A stretch of DNA of 64,000 nt from Salipaludibacillus neizhouensis (GTDB taxonomy: Bacteria; Bacillota; Bacilli; Bacillales; Salisediminibacteriaceae). The notes under the pieces were generated by a model, which searched no databases, was not told the origin of the DNA, and worked only from the letters and a program-made list of their open reading frames with translations. Where the stretch lies: contig NZ_KZ614146.1 in NCBI RefSeq assembly GCF_002886185.1, positions 7,927-71,926 of the forward strand, given 5' to 3'. A program made the position numbers and the translations under genes. Shown here piece by piece: positions 26,134 through 35,879 of the stretch (its first letter is position 1; every line of letters starts with the position of its first letter).

Positions 26134-27906
26134 TTGAATAAGCTCAGTTCTTTTTATTCAAAATTAAGAATTAAACATAAAATGTTTCTACTTATTTCAT
26201 TCATCTTAATGGTGTTTAGCGTCGGCGGGCTCACTATTCTTCAAAATGCTTTTCATGTATATAACCAAGAGATATATCGTCATTCATCACAGTCTTTACG
26301 TATTTCTTCAAAGTCAATAGAAAACGAACTAAAAAAAATGGAAATGATATCTTATCAGGTGGTAGCAGATATTTCTATCCAGAAATATTTAGGTGACTTA
26401 AAAAGTAATTCTAGTAAGTATCAACAGTTTTTAATGGGAGTGGATATACGGAAGAGATTACTAGATATTGGTGCCCTTGATCAATATGTAGACTCTATAC
26501 AAGCATACGATCTGGATAATGAAGAATTCGCTTCGGGTAATAAAACAGTAATGGTTAGTAGAGAGCGACTAGATGATATGGCTATGAAAACAGCTACGAA
26601 ACTCGGAGGGGTAGAATGGTTTGTCCCTTCAAATGAAGATAACTCTCTTATTGTAGGTAGGCAAATTCGTTCCTACTTGAATTTTACATTAAAACCTATA
26701 GGTTTGGTATTTGTACGAATTGATATTGAGGATATAATAGAGGATTTCTATGATAATTTAACTCAAAAAGAAACGCAATTAGCTATCTTTGATGAGAATG
26801 GCAGACAAGTATATCCGGTAGATACTGAATTACCTTCTTATTTTTTAACTAAGATAGAAGACTCGAAGGGTTATAACATAATAAAAGAAGATGGAAAAGA
26901 TTACTTTATTACTTATCGACCAGCGCAACATACAAAATGGACTTATATGATTGTTACTCCATATAGTAATCTTTTTGAAACTATCCATTGGGTGAAAATG
27001 GGAGTAATTGGACTCTATTTAGTTATGTTTATTGTTTTAGTGTTGATTGGAATGCGTGTTGTTACTGGAATAACCAGACCTATTGAGAGCCTAAATAAAA
27101 AGATGTTACGTGTGAAAACTGGAGGTTTTAGATACAGCGATTGCGATAATGATACCTTTTTTATGGATGAAAGTGGTGAAATGCACAGTAATTTTAAAAA
27201 GATGATGGATCAGATCAATTTTTTAATTGAAGAAAATTATAGGAAGCAGTTAGTCATAAAGGATACCGAATTTAGAGCTTTACAGGCTCAAATTAACCCC
27301 CATTTTTTATATAATACACTTGAAGCAATTAACTGGTCAGCTAAAGCATCTGGGCATGATAGAATTTCAAAAATGGCTGATTCACTCGGTAAAATTTTAC
27401 AAGCGGCAGTGAATACGAAGGAACCAATGATAGTATTAGAAGAAGAATTATCGATTGTTAATAACTATATAACAATACAAAAGTATCGTTTTCAAGAAAG
27501 ATTATCCGTCCAAGTAGATATTGACTCTTCTATTAAGAATAATATGGTTCCTAAATTTTCTTTGCAACCAATAGTAGAAAATTCTATAAAGTATGGCCTT
27601 CAGAAAAACATAGGAGTATGCAATATAGCTATAGTAGGTCGTAGATTAAAGGATAAAATTGTCATTACTGTAGATGATGATGGACCTGGTATGGATGACG
27701 TGTTCCTTAGAAACTTGGAAGAAGGTAATTATAAACCAAAGGGCTCGGGCATAGGTCTTAAAAATATAGATGAACGCATTCGGTTACTATTTGGTGAAGA
27801 GTATGGATTAAAGGTACGAAGCAAATTAAATGAGGGGACAAAAGTTATTATCTCATTACCTTATAAAGGTGGGGAAGATCATGTACAAAGTACTACTAGT
27901 GGATGA
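26134..27906 (+). CDS. sensor histidine kinase, YesM family
   Basis: 591 aa from TTG 26134, which has AAGGGGGAG at the right distance; the upstream GTG 26110 lacks one. Membrane helix at about 20-40, an extracellular sensor domain, a second helix near 290-310, and a HAMP segment. The His_kinase core has PHFLYNTLEAINW (phospho-acceptor H390), N-box QPIVENSIKYGL and ATP-lid DDDGPGMD / GSGIGLKNIDER. This family senses extracellular sugars or the state of a binding protein and controls neighbouring ABC operons. It overlaps the response regulator gene by 26 nt. Confidence 0.93.
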   Translation: MNKLSSFYSKLRIKHKMFLLISFILMVFSVGGLTILQNAFHVYNQEIYRHSSQSLRISSKSIENELKKMEMISYQVVADISIQKYLGDLKSNSSKYQQFLMGVDIRKRLLDIGALDQYVDSIQAYDLDNEEFASGNKTVMVSRERLDDMAMKTATKLGGVEWFVPSNEDNSLIVGRQIRSYLNFTLKPIGLVFVRIDIEDIIEDFYDNLTQKETQLAIFDENGRQVYPVDTELPSYFLTKIEDSKGYNIIKEDGKDYFITYRPAQHTKWTYMIVTPYSNLFETIHWVKMGVIGLYLVMFIVLVLIGMRVVTGITRPIESLNKKMLRVKTGGFRYSDCDNDTFFMDESGEMHSNFKKMMDQINFLIEENYRKQLVIKDTEFRALQAQINPHFLYNTLEAINWSAKASGHDRISKMADSLGKILQAAVNTKEPMIVLEEELSIVNNYITIQKYRFQERLSVQVDIDSSIKNNMVPKFSLQPIVENSIKYGLQKNIGVCNIAIVGRRLKDKIVITVDDDGPGMDDVFLRNLEEGNYKPKGSGIGLKNIDERIRLLFGEEYGLKVRSKLNEGTKVIISLPYKGGEDHVQSTTSG

Positions 27907-28684
27907 TGAAAGAATGATACTTGAAGGAATATCAGCTACAATGGATTGGCCAGAAATGGGGACAGAGTTATTTGGAACTGCAGAAAATGGTGTAGATGCC
28001 CTAACTCTTATAGAGGAAGCGAGGCCTGACATCGTTATTACTGATATTACTATGCCTGGATTGGATGGAATACAACTGTTGGAACAGGCCAGCAGACGGT
28101 TTCCTAATAAGATGAAGTGGATTCTTCTTTCAGGATATAATGAATTTGACTACGCTCAAAAGTCAATGAGTTTTGGGGTTAAGCATTACCTATTGAAACC
28201 ATGTAATGAAGACACGCTCTCTAACGCAATTAGTGATATTGTAAAGGAATTAAATGAACAAAAAAATCAAAATTTACTATTACAATCTTTAAAAATACAG
28301 GTTGAACAATCTCCTTACAAACATGTAAACTTCCAAAGACATAAAATGCAAGGTAAAAAATACAGTTCAGTAGTAAACCAAATGCATATAATTATCCAAG
28401 ATAATATAGAAAATCCGTTATTATCATTACAGTGGGTTGCTCAAAATAAACTTTATATGAGGTCTGATTATTTAGGGAAGCTGTTTAAAAAAGAGGAAGG
28501 ACAAAAATTTTCAACATATGTGACTAAAGCTCGTATAGATAAAGCCATTGAGCTAATTGAACGACAGGAAGATATAAAAGTGTTTGAATTGGCGGAAAGA
28601 TTAGGGTTTGGAACGAACACGCAATACTTTAGTCAAATTTTTAAAAGAGTTACAGGTTATACCCCTTCGGAACTTATTAATTAA
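27881..28684 (+). CDS. response regulator with AraC-type DNA-binding domain (YesN family)
   Basis: 267 aa from ATG 27881, inside the end of the kinase gene with GGTGGGGA as ribosome site. Receiver domain: acidic pair in LVDDE, phospho-acceptor D55 in ITDITMPG, K106 in YLLKP. The C-terminal AraC helix-turn-helix pair closes with GFGTNTQYFSQIFKRVTGYT. The linker between them is shorter than in many YesN proteins. Likely activates the sugar transporter operon in response to its substrate. Confidence 0.92.
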   Translation: MYKVLLVDDERMILEGISATMDWPEMGTELFGTAENGVDALTLIEEARPDIVITDITMPGLDGIQLLEQASRRFPNKMKWILLSGYNEFDYAQKSMSFGVKHYLLKPCNEDTLSNAISDIVKELNEQKNQNLLLQSLKIQVEQSPYKHVNFQRHKMQGKKYSSVVNQMHIIIQDNIENPLLSLQWVAQNKLYMRSDYLGKLFKKEEGQKFSTYVTKARIDKAIELIERQEDIKVFELAERLGFGTNTQYFSQIFKRVTGYTPSELIN

Positions 28685-28699
28685 GTATGGAAGGTTTTA

Positions 28700-28820
28700 T
28701 AATATATCCGCTTTGTTAATCCATCCATTAAGAGAGATTGCTAATAACACGCACATTCCGATTGCCCAGGTGAGCGATTGGTTACGGTTTAACAATAATT
28801 TATTTGAAAAGGGGAAGTAG
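28700..28820 (+). pseudogene. short coding remnant before the oxidoreductase gene
   Basis: In one frame the gap reads IHPLREIANNTHIPIAQVSD and runs to a TAG at about 28818, just before the next gene's start. It looks like the C-terminal 30-40 residues of a lost enzyme. It has no start and I cannot name it. Confidence 0.3.
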
Positions 28821-28823
28821 AAT

Positions 28824-29960
28824 ATGTTGAAAATCGCAATTATTGGCGTTGGTGCCATTTCAGCGGCTCACGTAAAAAGCTACTTAGAGTTTTCTAAAAG
28901 ATGTCAAATCGTCGCAATATGTGATGTTTTCCCGGAAAAGGCAGAAAAGTTAAAGACACAATTTAATCTAACAGTAGACATCTACGATAACCACAAAGAT
29001 ATTTTAGACAGAAAAGATATTGATCTTGTTTCAGTTTGTACCCCACCATACACCCATGCGGAAATATCCATAGACTTTTTAACTGCAGGTTCCCACGTGT
29101 TAGTAGAAAAGCCAATGGCTTCATCACTAGCAGAAAGTGACGCTATGAATGAGGCAGCTAAGAAGAATAATCGAATTCTTTCTGTCGTTGCTCAAAACCG
29201 CTTTACAACGCCAATGATGAAATTAAAGAAAGTATTAGATACAAAATTAATAGGTCCAATTGTTCATACACAAGTAGATTCCTATTGGTGGCGTGGTCAT
29301 AGCTACTATGATTTATGGTGGCGCGGTACATGGGAAAAAGAAGGCGGTGGATGTACGTTAAACCACGCAGTCCATCACATTGATATTTTCCAATGGATGA
29401 ATGGTATGCCTTCTGAGATTACAGCTGTAACCAGCAATACATTACATGACAATGCAGAAGTAGAAGATATTTCGATTGCAATTGCTAAATATGACAACGG
29501 AAGTCTGGCACAAATTACCAGCTCTGTTGTTCATCATGGGGAAGAACAACAATTGATTTTCCAAGGTAAGAATGCACGTGTTTCAGCACCTTGGAAGTTG
29601 AAAGCATCACAGTCACAAGAAAATGGTTTTCCAATAGAAGATAAAGATTTAGAAGATAAACTACAACATTATTATGATCAGTTGGAGGATTTAAAGTACC
29701 AAGGACACATTGGCCAAATTAATAATGTTCTTACAGCAATTGAAGGAAATGGTGAGGTATTAATTGATGGAATTCAAGGTCGTCAAACACTGGAATTAAT
29801 TACAGCAATCTATGAATCTTCTAGTCTCGGAAAAAAAGTAAAACTTCCATTGACGGAGGATAGCCCCTTTTATATCCGAGAAGGTGTAATAAAAAATGCT
29901 ACCTATTTCTATGAAAAGACAAAATCAATCGATAACTTTGGAAGTAATAAAATAACATAA
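28824..29960 (+). CDS. Gfo/Idh/MocA-family NAD(P)-dependent oxidoreductase
   Basis: 378 aa. N-terminal Rossmann fold with AIIGVGAISAAHVKSY, the EKP motif in LVEKPMA (lysine is the catalytic base), and the C-terminal domain motif LNHAVHHIDIFQWM with the conserved His/Asp. These enzymes oxidise or reduce sugars, inositols or sugar derivatives. It starts at ATG behind GGGGAAG. It belongs to the sugar locus and probably modifies the imported sugar; the substrate is unknown. Confidence 0.9.
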   Translation: MLKIAIIGVGAISAAHVKSYLEFSKRCQIVAICDVFPEKAEKLKTQFNLTVDIYDNHKDILDRKDIDLVSVCTPPYTHAEISIDFLTAGSHVLVEKPMASSLAESDAMNEAAKKNNRILSVVAQNRFTTPMMKLKKVLDTKLIGPIVHTQVDSYWWRGHSYYDLWWRGTWEKEGGGCTLNHAVHHIDIFQWMNGMPSEITAVTSNTLHDNAEVEDISIAIAKYDNGSLAQITSSVVHHGEEQQLIFQGKNARVSAPWKLKASQSQENGFPIEDKDLEDKLQHYYDQLEDLKYQGHIGQINNVLTAIEGNGEVLIDGIQGRQTLELITAIYESSSLGKKVKLPLTEDSPFYIREGVIKNATYFYEKTKSIDNFGSNKIT

Positions 29961-29984
29961 ATAACTTGAAAGGATGTACGTAAA

Positions 29985-30055
29985 TGGTTAATAAAAATGA
30001 TGGGCATGAATTATGCTCCCAAGGCAAGCCAATTTTCTTTAATAATAAATTAGAA
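29985..30055 (+). pseudogene. relic of an oxidoreductase gene start
   Basis: The codons around 29998-30022 read NDGMNYAPK, matching DGMNYAPKGK at the start of the gene at 30405. The frame then breaks within a few codons. It seems to be the leftover front of a paralogue of that gene, deleted except for its first residues. Confidence 0.5.
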
Positions 30056-30071
30056 AGGATGAGATAAATCA

Positions 30072-30380
30072 ATGGAACAAGTGCGAATTGGAATTATTGG
30101 TGTTGGCAACATGGGGATTGCACATGCAAGTTATTTGGACCAAGGAGAGATAAATGGAGCAGTTTTAACCGCAATATTGGATCATAATAAAGAGCAAGCA
30201 GACTCTTTTGTGGAGAAGTTAAATAAAGATCTGCAAGTGTTTACAGACATGGTTGGATGATTGGGTGGAGTTCCCAATTGACGAAGAGTTGTATTATCAG
30301 CATTTGCAAGAAAAAGTCGCTAATTCTACTGTTAAAAAAGAAGTGAAGAGTGTCACGTTAAATGTAGAAGATACGCATTA
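30072..30380 (+). pseudogene. internally deleted Gfo/Idh/MocA oxidoreductase
   Basis: The first 62 codons are a normal family start (RIGIIGVGNMGIAHASYLDQ) behind a good ribosome site. They jump directly into a C-terminal end in another frame (LDDWVEFPIDEELYYQHLQ to VTLNVEDTH, stop at about 30378-30380). About 250 codons are missing, and the junction at 30255-30262 is out of frame. A non-functional remnant. Confidence 0.8.
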
Positions 30381-30404
30381 ATTACTAGAAAGGAGTTATA
30401 TAGG

Positions 30405-31502
30405 ATGAGTAGACAAGATGGTATGAACTATGCCCCAAAAGGCAAGATCAATAAGGTGGTCGCAGAGGGAGAATTTTCATTTGCTGCGGTCGCACTTGAT
30501 CACGGACATATTTATGGTATGTGCAATGGTTTACTTGAAGCTGGCGCAGATCTAAAGTGGGTGTACGATCCAGATCCAAAAAAAGTGGAAGCTTTTAAGG
30601 GGAAATTTCCACAAGTCCAGATAGCGTCATCGGAACAAGAGGTATTAAATGATGAAGAGGTAAAATTAGTTGCAGGAGCTGCTGTTCCCTCCAAACGTTG
30701 CGAATTAGGGATTCGGGTAATGGATCACGGCAAAGACTACTTTACTGATAAAGCACCTTTTACAACCCTAGAGCAACTAAATCAAGCGAAACAAAAAGTG
30801 AAAGAAACAGGAAAAAAATATATGGTCTATTACAGTGAACGACTTCATGTAGAAAGTGCAGTCTTTGGTGGACAGCTCATTGATGAAGGGGCTATCGGTC
30901 GAGTGATTCAGGTAACTGGTTTTGGTCCACACCGACTGAATGCACAATCAAGGCCAGATTGGTTCTTTAAAAGGGAATACTATGGTGGTATTTTATGCGA
31001 TATCGGAAGTCACCAAATCGAACAGTTCTTGTACTATACGAAAAACACGAATGCAAGGGTAATGGCTAGTAAAATAGCAAATTATAATAATCCTGATTAT
31101 CCTGAGTTGGAGGATTATGGAGATGCAACCCTTGTCGGTGAGAATGGTGCAAATCAATACTTTAGAGTTGATTGGTTTACTCCTGATGGTTTAGGTACAT
31201 GGGGAGATGGAAGAACTTTTATTCTCGGGACCGAAGGATATATAGAGATAAGAAAATATATCGATGTAGCTAGAGAGAACAGTGGAGACCATTTATATCT
31301 CGTTAATCATGAAGGTGAAAAACACTTTGAATTAAGTGGAAAAGTTGGGTTTCCATTCTTTGGTGAACTTATCTTAGACTGTATTAACCGGACAGAAAAT
31401 GCGATGACCCAAGTGCATGCATTTAAAGCAGCGGAATTATGTTTAATTGCTCAGGAGAAAGCGATTAGATTGGAAGATTATTCGGATCCACAAATTACGT
31501 GA
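30405..31502 (+). CDS. Gfo/Idh/MocA-family oxidoreductase (divergent)
   Basis: 365 aa, complete, with ribosome site AAAGGAG. It opens with a short tail before the Rossmann strand (FSFAAVALDHGHIYGMCNGL) and has DKAPF where the EKP motif is expected, a variant that keeps the lysine. The C-terminal domain has ILCDIGSHQIEQFLYY. It closes the first sugar locus. Only 27 bp separate its stop from tRNA copy B, so the locus ends at an integration scar. Confidence 0.88.
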   Translation: MSRQDGMNYAPKGKINKVVAEGEFSFAAVALDHGHIYGMCNGLLEAGADLKWVYDPDPKKVEAFKGKFPQVQIASSEQEVLNDEEVKLVAGAAVPSKRCELGIRVMDHGKDYFTDKAPFTTLEQLNQAKQKVKETGKKYMVYYSERLHVESAVFGGQLIDEGAIGRVIQVTGFGPHRLNAQSRPDWFFKREYYGGILCDIGSHQIEQFLYYTKNTNARVMASKIANYNNPDYPELEDYGDATLVGENGANQYFRVDWFTPDGLGTWGDGRTFILGTEGYIEIRKYIDVARENSGDHLYLVNHEGEKHFELSGKVGFPFFGELILDCINRTENAMTQVHAFKAAELCLIAQEKAIRLEDYSDPQIT

Positions 31503-31529
31503 GTTTGGGGCAGTGTAACTAACCATGAC

Positions 31530-31587
31530 GGGAGAGCGTTTGTCTGGCAGACAAGAGGTCAGGGGTTCGAGCCCCTTGGCTCCACCA
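31530..31587 (+). pseudogene. tRNA-Ala(GGC) truncated copy B
   Basis: Retains the D-arm 3' strand (GGGAGAGC), the complete anticodon arm TTTGT-CTGGCAG-ACAAG with anticodon GGC (31546-31548), the variable loop, T-arm, acceptor 3' strand and CCA. The 5' acceptor and most of the D-arm are missing. One C is deleted from the T-stem compared with copies A and C. It is the longest of the four fragments and shows that the parent was tRNA-Ala(GGC). Not functional. Confidence 0.85.
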
Positions 31588-31600
31588 TACATATGTTATC

Positions 31601-31645
31601 AACGACGCTATTCTTCGTCTTTTCGAGGAATGGTGTCGTTTTTTT
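31601..31645 (+). terminator. tRNA-Ala terminator, copy B
   Basis: AACGACGCTATTC...GAATGGTGTCGTTTTTTT forms a long stem with a TCGT...ACGA-like inner helix and a T run. Nearly identical to copy C. Confidence 0.85.
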
Positions 31646-32446
31646 GGTTGAACAATTCTAAGAGATGTAATATTTTCAGGAGTTTAATCTTTCATAAAAC
31701 ATATTGAAGACAAGAGTATTTGTATTGTTATTAAATGTTTTTGAAGGAGGGATAAACGTGCAAAGGAAAAAGGTGTTTATCGATCTGATGAATATTGCAG
31801 ACAGAATGAGCCACTAGTGCATACTTTTGAGCCACCTAATGCGGATGAAAGAGCCATCATTTGCGAAACAGAGAGAGCAACTAATAGAACTATTCTTTTA
31901 TGGAATAGAGCAAAAGCCATAGCGAAAATGCTTTCTGTTGACTGCAAGTTAAGTCAATGGTGGTGGCGGACTACTGAAATTTCACTGTCTTAGGCAAAGT
32001 AGAGTAGCCCTTTTACTGTGTGGCAAATTGTTTGTCAAAGTTTCTTATTATGTATTTTACTGATAGTTAATTGCAGCCAATGAATGACAGAATGTTTACC
32101 ACTTCATACCTTCTGGATAGTCAAAGATATAAAAGCATAGTTTTTGGATCGAAAATATTATAGTTATTATACATATTTGATTGACTTTCAATAAGATCAG
32201 TCCTCCACAAACGGGCCATATAATTGAACAACACTAAAAGAAAATTAGATATCTATGTTAAAGTTTAGAAGAGATTGTGAAGGTTTCTACTTAAAGTAAC
32301 GTGGCAGGTTAGTTGAACGAGGATGTTTGTTCAACCTCGATTATTGCAGTCTAAAAATATTTCAGTAAAGCTCTCTTTAAACCAAAATGAATAAAAAATA
32401 ATCTTTAATAAAAGAATAAGCCTTATCAACTATAAGGAGTTAAAAA
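31646..32446. other. 800-bp gap with coding debris, no intact gene
   Basis: A ribosome site (AAGGAGG, 31743) precedes GTG 31759, but the frame stops quickly. A later stretch (31830-31990) reads TNRTILLWNRAKAIAKML and ends at TAG; unrecognised. GTTGAACGAGGATG... (32310) and TTTGTTCAACCTCG (32326) form a short inverted repeat around 32310-32340 that could act as a hairpin. No promoter was confidently placed for the following gene. Confidence 0.35.
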
Positions 32447-33085
32447 ATGATTGAAAATTATTTGTCTCAATTGCCGTCTTTGCCCTTCCCTTTAAAAGCA
32501 CTTTTAATCTTAACGTCAGGAGTAATTCTTATCAGGTTAACAGGTAAAAGATCTATTACTCAAATGACGGTTCCTGAAGTTATATTTCTTATTGCACTGG
32601 GTACCATTTTAATCGCCCCATTACATTTTCAGAGAGAGTATCAAGCTGTTTATGGCGGAACCCTGTTAGCCATTGGTTTAATTTTAATTAACAAAATTCA
32701 GATTTGGTTTCCGACGACGAGAAAATACCTATTCGGTATCCCTTCTATTATAATAAAAGATGGGAAAATGATGACTAAAGAGATAAGACGCGGAAGACTC
32801 ACAACGGATGAGGTCGAAATGAGATTGAGACTAAGTAAAGTAGGTAATATTAAAGACATTGTCCTGGCTGTACTTGAACCAAACGGGCAACTTTCAATAA
32901 CGCTTAAATCGGACAAAGTTCCTGCGACTAAAGGAGACATTGAAAATATTCAAAAAGACTTGCAAAAAGTGTTAGGTTTACTTTCAAGCCAGAAAATCAA
33001 TATATCAACTGAAAATTCGAAGAGTGTTCCACCACTATTCAGCGAAGCTTATAAAGAAGCAAAAGAGAAAGATTATAAACAGTGA
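32447..33085 (+). CDS. DUF421/YetF-like membrane protein
   Basis: 212 aa. Three N-terminal helices (including LIRLTGKRSITQMTVPEVIF, the family hallmark) are followed by the cytosolic alpha/beta domain with IPSIIIKDGKM and RLTTDEVEMRLRL. This matches YetF/YkjA-type DUF421 proteins of spore formers, some of which affect spore membrane properties. ATG with AAGGAG. An intron-like element begins about 80 bp after the stop. Confidence 0.88.
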   Translation: MIENYLSQLPSLPFPLKALLILTSGVILIRLTGKRSITQMTVPEVIFLIALGTILIAPLHFQREYQAVYGGTLLAIGLILINKIQIWFPTTRKYLFGIPSIIIKDGKMMTKEIRRGRLTTDEVEMRLRLSKVGNIKDIVLAVLEPNGQLSITLKSDKVPATKGDIENIQKDLQKVLGLLSSQKINISTENSKSVPPLFSEAYKEAKEKDYKQ

Positions 33086-33168
33086 CTCCTGAATATCCGA
33101 GAAGCCTAGAGAGTGAGTAAATTACTCTACAAATATTTGGGTTGTGAAGGAAGTACTTAAGCTAACGG

Positions 33169-34612
33169 GTGCCGCTCGACAAGTTCTGTTATAAGCGTGT
33201 AAAACGTGAAGAACAGAAGATTATATAAGATTAATCTTAACTTTACAATCGAGGATGGGAATGATAGATCCATGTTTCTTGAAACCATCCCGTCAATACT
33301 CCTGCATGCGTCTTAACTGACAGGTTAAGGGGTTTGAAGTACAGGTAGATTCGGCAGAACGAAAGCTGAAGCCATTCCTACGGAAAAGGTATGCCAACGG
33401 ATATGCCGCACGGCTGAAAAACTAGATAAGGTGAGAATCGTTCTACTACAAAAGAACTGACGAATAACCGAATGTAAGGGTCTAAAGTTTGAACATACGG
33501 AAACGTATGTCCCATCTTACGATGGGGTGAGTGGTGTAGAGTAAAAATGCACCCTATGAAATACGCTATACCGAACAATTGGCGGTATCTAGCAGGCCTA
33601 CAGGTTACACCTACGTCCAGAATAGATAGCTAGGTTGTAAGGGACTTGGAAAACAAGGAACGTTGTAACAAGGGACTGTCATCCTAAACGGTTGCTATAA
33701 GGTAAAACGAAATGCATTTATCCTTGTGAGGGTAGGGGCATGACTGATGAACCTCTTGTAATGAGAGTGGAAGAATAGCCCCGAGTCTAAGGACATAGAA
33801 CAATTATTTTCCAAAAGTGTATTGCACCGATCGGGTAGGAACGTGGGAACATCATCTCCTAAAGGAGTGATGCCACAGTGCAAGCTTTACGATATTATAA
33901 CATCAAGAGAAAACATCTTACTGTCCTATCGGACAATAAAGTCTAATAAAGGTTCCAACACTCCTGGCACAGATAGAAAAACCATAAAAGATATTCAAAA
34001 GCTATCTGAGGATGAACTGGTAGAAGAAATTAGAAGCAAGTTGAAGCATTATCATCCCAAGAAAGTAAGAAGGAAGCTTATTGAAAAAGAAAATGGTAAA
34101 TCGAGACCACTTGGAATTCCTTGCATTATAGATAGAATTATACAACAATGTTTTAGGCAAATTCTCGAACCTATTGCAGATGCGAAGTTTTATAAGCATA
34201 GCTACGGCTTCAGACCACTTAGGTCTACACACCATGCAATGGCAAGAGTACAATTTCTTATAAATAAATCATCTCTACATTATGTAGTTGATATTGATGT
34301 AAAAGGCTTTTTCGATAACATAAATCACACTCTGTTAATCAAACAACTATGGAATATTGGAGTCCATGACCGTAAGGTTTTGGCTTGTATTTCTAAAATG
34401 TTAAAAGCTGAAATTGATGGTGAAGGTATTCCTACCAAGGGTGTACCGCAAGGTGGATTGTTATCGACATTACTTTCTAATATTGTACTTAACTTCCTAG
34501 ACCATTGGGTAGCTGAACAGTGGGAATTCTTCCCTCTTCACAAACCTTCTTTGTCGTGATTGGAAGACTGCCCAAAAATGGTTTCATGCTGTAAGAGGCA
34601 GTAAGTACGGTT
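33169..34612 (+). mobile_element. degraded group II intron
   Basis: The 5' end looks like a group II intron start (GTGCCGCTCGACAAG at 33169), followed by about 650 bp of structured, GC-richer non-coding DNA typical of domains I-III. Then comes a reverse transcriptase/maturase frame that is internally deleted. The 3' portion (maturase X/HNH region, domains V-VI) is missing, and the element ends against a truncated germination gene. It can no longer splice or move. Confidence 0.75.
33822..34612 (+). pseudogene. ltrA: group II intron reverse transcriptase/maturase, truncated
   Basis: The open part (to 34559) has RT blocks 0-4: NKGSNTPGTD, SRPLGIPCIIDRIIQQ, FYKHSYGFRP, DIDVKGFFDNI and GVPQGGLLSTLLSNIVLNFLDHW. 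The YADD catalytic block is gone. After EQWEFFP the sequence jumps, in another frame, to CRDWKTAQKWFHAVRG, which belongs after YADD. About 25 codons plus the frame were lost there, and everything downstream of that piece is missing. Confidence 0.85.
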
Positions 34613-35879
34613 TTGTAATTGAATAAATTGAGTTCAAATGGATGATTAAAAAGCCAAAACCGATAATAACTCCATAGATTCCAAATTGAAATGATAATAC
34701 AAGAAATAGTAACCGTATAATTTTGGATGAAACACCCATTAAAAAATTGGGAGAAACAAATGAAGAGACTGCCGTTAACCCAATTAATACAATAAGTACA
34801 TTACTTGCAATTCCTGCCTGGATTGCAGCATCCCCAATGATGATGCCTCCCACCACTCCAAGTGTATTTCCTGTCTTGGTAGGCATCCTTTTACTTGCCT
34901 CTTTTAAAATCTCTAAAGTTAGAAGCATGAGTATCGATTCCCAAAAAGGAGTAAAGGGGACATCGGATCTGCTTTCAATAATGATAAACAATAGCTCAAG
35001 CGGAAGGGCTTCATAATCATGAGTGGTAATTGCAACATATAATAGCACTAGCATGATAGAGAATAAATAGCCAATCAACCTAAGGATTCGAATTAGAAAT
35101 GCAGTTCGAATATTATATATATAGTCTTCCGTCGATTCAAAAAAATCTAAAAATGAAACAGGACCAATAAGAGCAAACGGGTTTTGATCAATGATTAACA
35201 CAATTTTTCCTGAAGAAAGGGCAAAACTGACTAAATCTGGTCTGTCCGAAATTTGGTATTGCGGAAAACTGCTACTAGGCGAGTTTTCTAATCTGCGCCC
35301 CAAAAATGCGGAATTGATTATGAATTTTTCATCTACGTTCTTAATTTTCTCTTTAATAAACTCTATCTCATCTTTATTAGCCAATCTTTCTATTTGCAGT
35401 AAGGCTATTTGACTTTTAGATATCTTACCCAGTTCAAATATCTCTGATTTTAAGTCTGCTGTGGGAAGAAACCTTCTAATAAGAGTAAGATTAAGTTCAA
35501 GTTGTTCTGTAAAGCTTTCTAAAGATGTATAAAGGGTAAACTCTTGGTCAGACGATTCAATGCTTCTCCCTGCGTCAGACGGAAGGATAATCGATAAAAA
35601 GAATGGTTCGTTTTTTTTACTAACAATAATATTTCCTCTTAAAATTTTATTCTCTGCATTTTCTATTGAGGAATCTTTTTCGATGTTTGTTACAGGAAAC
35701 TTAACAACTTTATTTGAATTATTTTCAAGCAGGTACTCTATCACATATTTATTTAAGTCTTCTTTTTTAACCAATGATGAAATAAAAAATATTTTATACG
35801 CATTCAATTCAAGAAAGGAAAAATCACTTAATCCCTTAAACTTGTCCTTTAAAGAAATCTCTAGTTTGTCTTGGAACAT
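34584..35879 (-). CDS. GerA-family spore germination protein, C-terminally truncated
   Basis: 431 aa, against roughly 480-530 for the family. It has the N-terminal soluble domain (ELNLTLIRRFLPTADLKSEI), IVLIIDQNPFALIGP and the membrane domain (PFTPFWESILMLLTLEILKE, AIQAGIASNVLIVLIGLTAV), all normal for GerAA-type receptor A subunits. It ends at SITKPYLLPLTA, where complete proteins continue for about 50 more residues. The last codons overlap the intron remnant on the other strand. No B or C subunit genes accompany it. Probably inactive, although the frame is long. Confidence 0.8.
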   Translation of the reverse strand: MFQDKLEISLKDKFKGLSDFSFLELNAYKIFFISSLVKKEDLNKYVIEYLLENNSNKVVKFPVTNIEKDSSIENAENKILRGNIIVSKKNEPFFLSIILPSDAGRSIESSDQEFTLYTSLESFTEQLELNLTLIRRFLPTADLKSEIFELGKISKSQIALLQIERLANKDEIEFIKEKIKNVDEKFIINSAFLGRRLENSPSSSFPQYQISDRPDLVSFALSSGKIVLIIDQNPFALIGPVSFLDFFESTEDYIYNIRTAFLIRILRLIGYLFSIMLVLLYVAITTHDYEALPLELLFIIIESRSDVPFTPFWESILMLLTLEILKEASKRMPTKTGNTLGVVGGIIIGDAAIQAGIASNVLIVLIGLTAVSSFVSPNFLMGVSSKIIRLLFLVLSFQFGIYGVIIGFGFLIIHLNSIYSITKPYLLPLTA

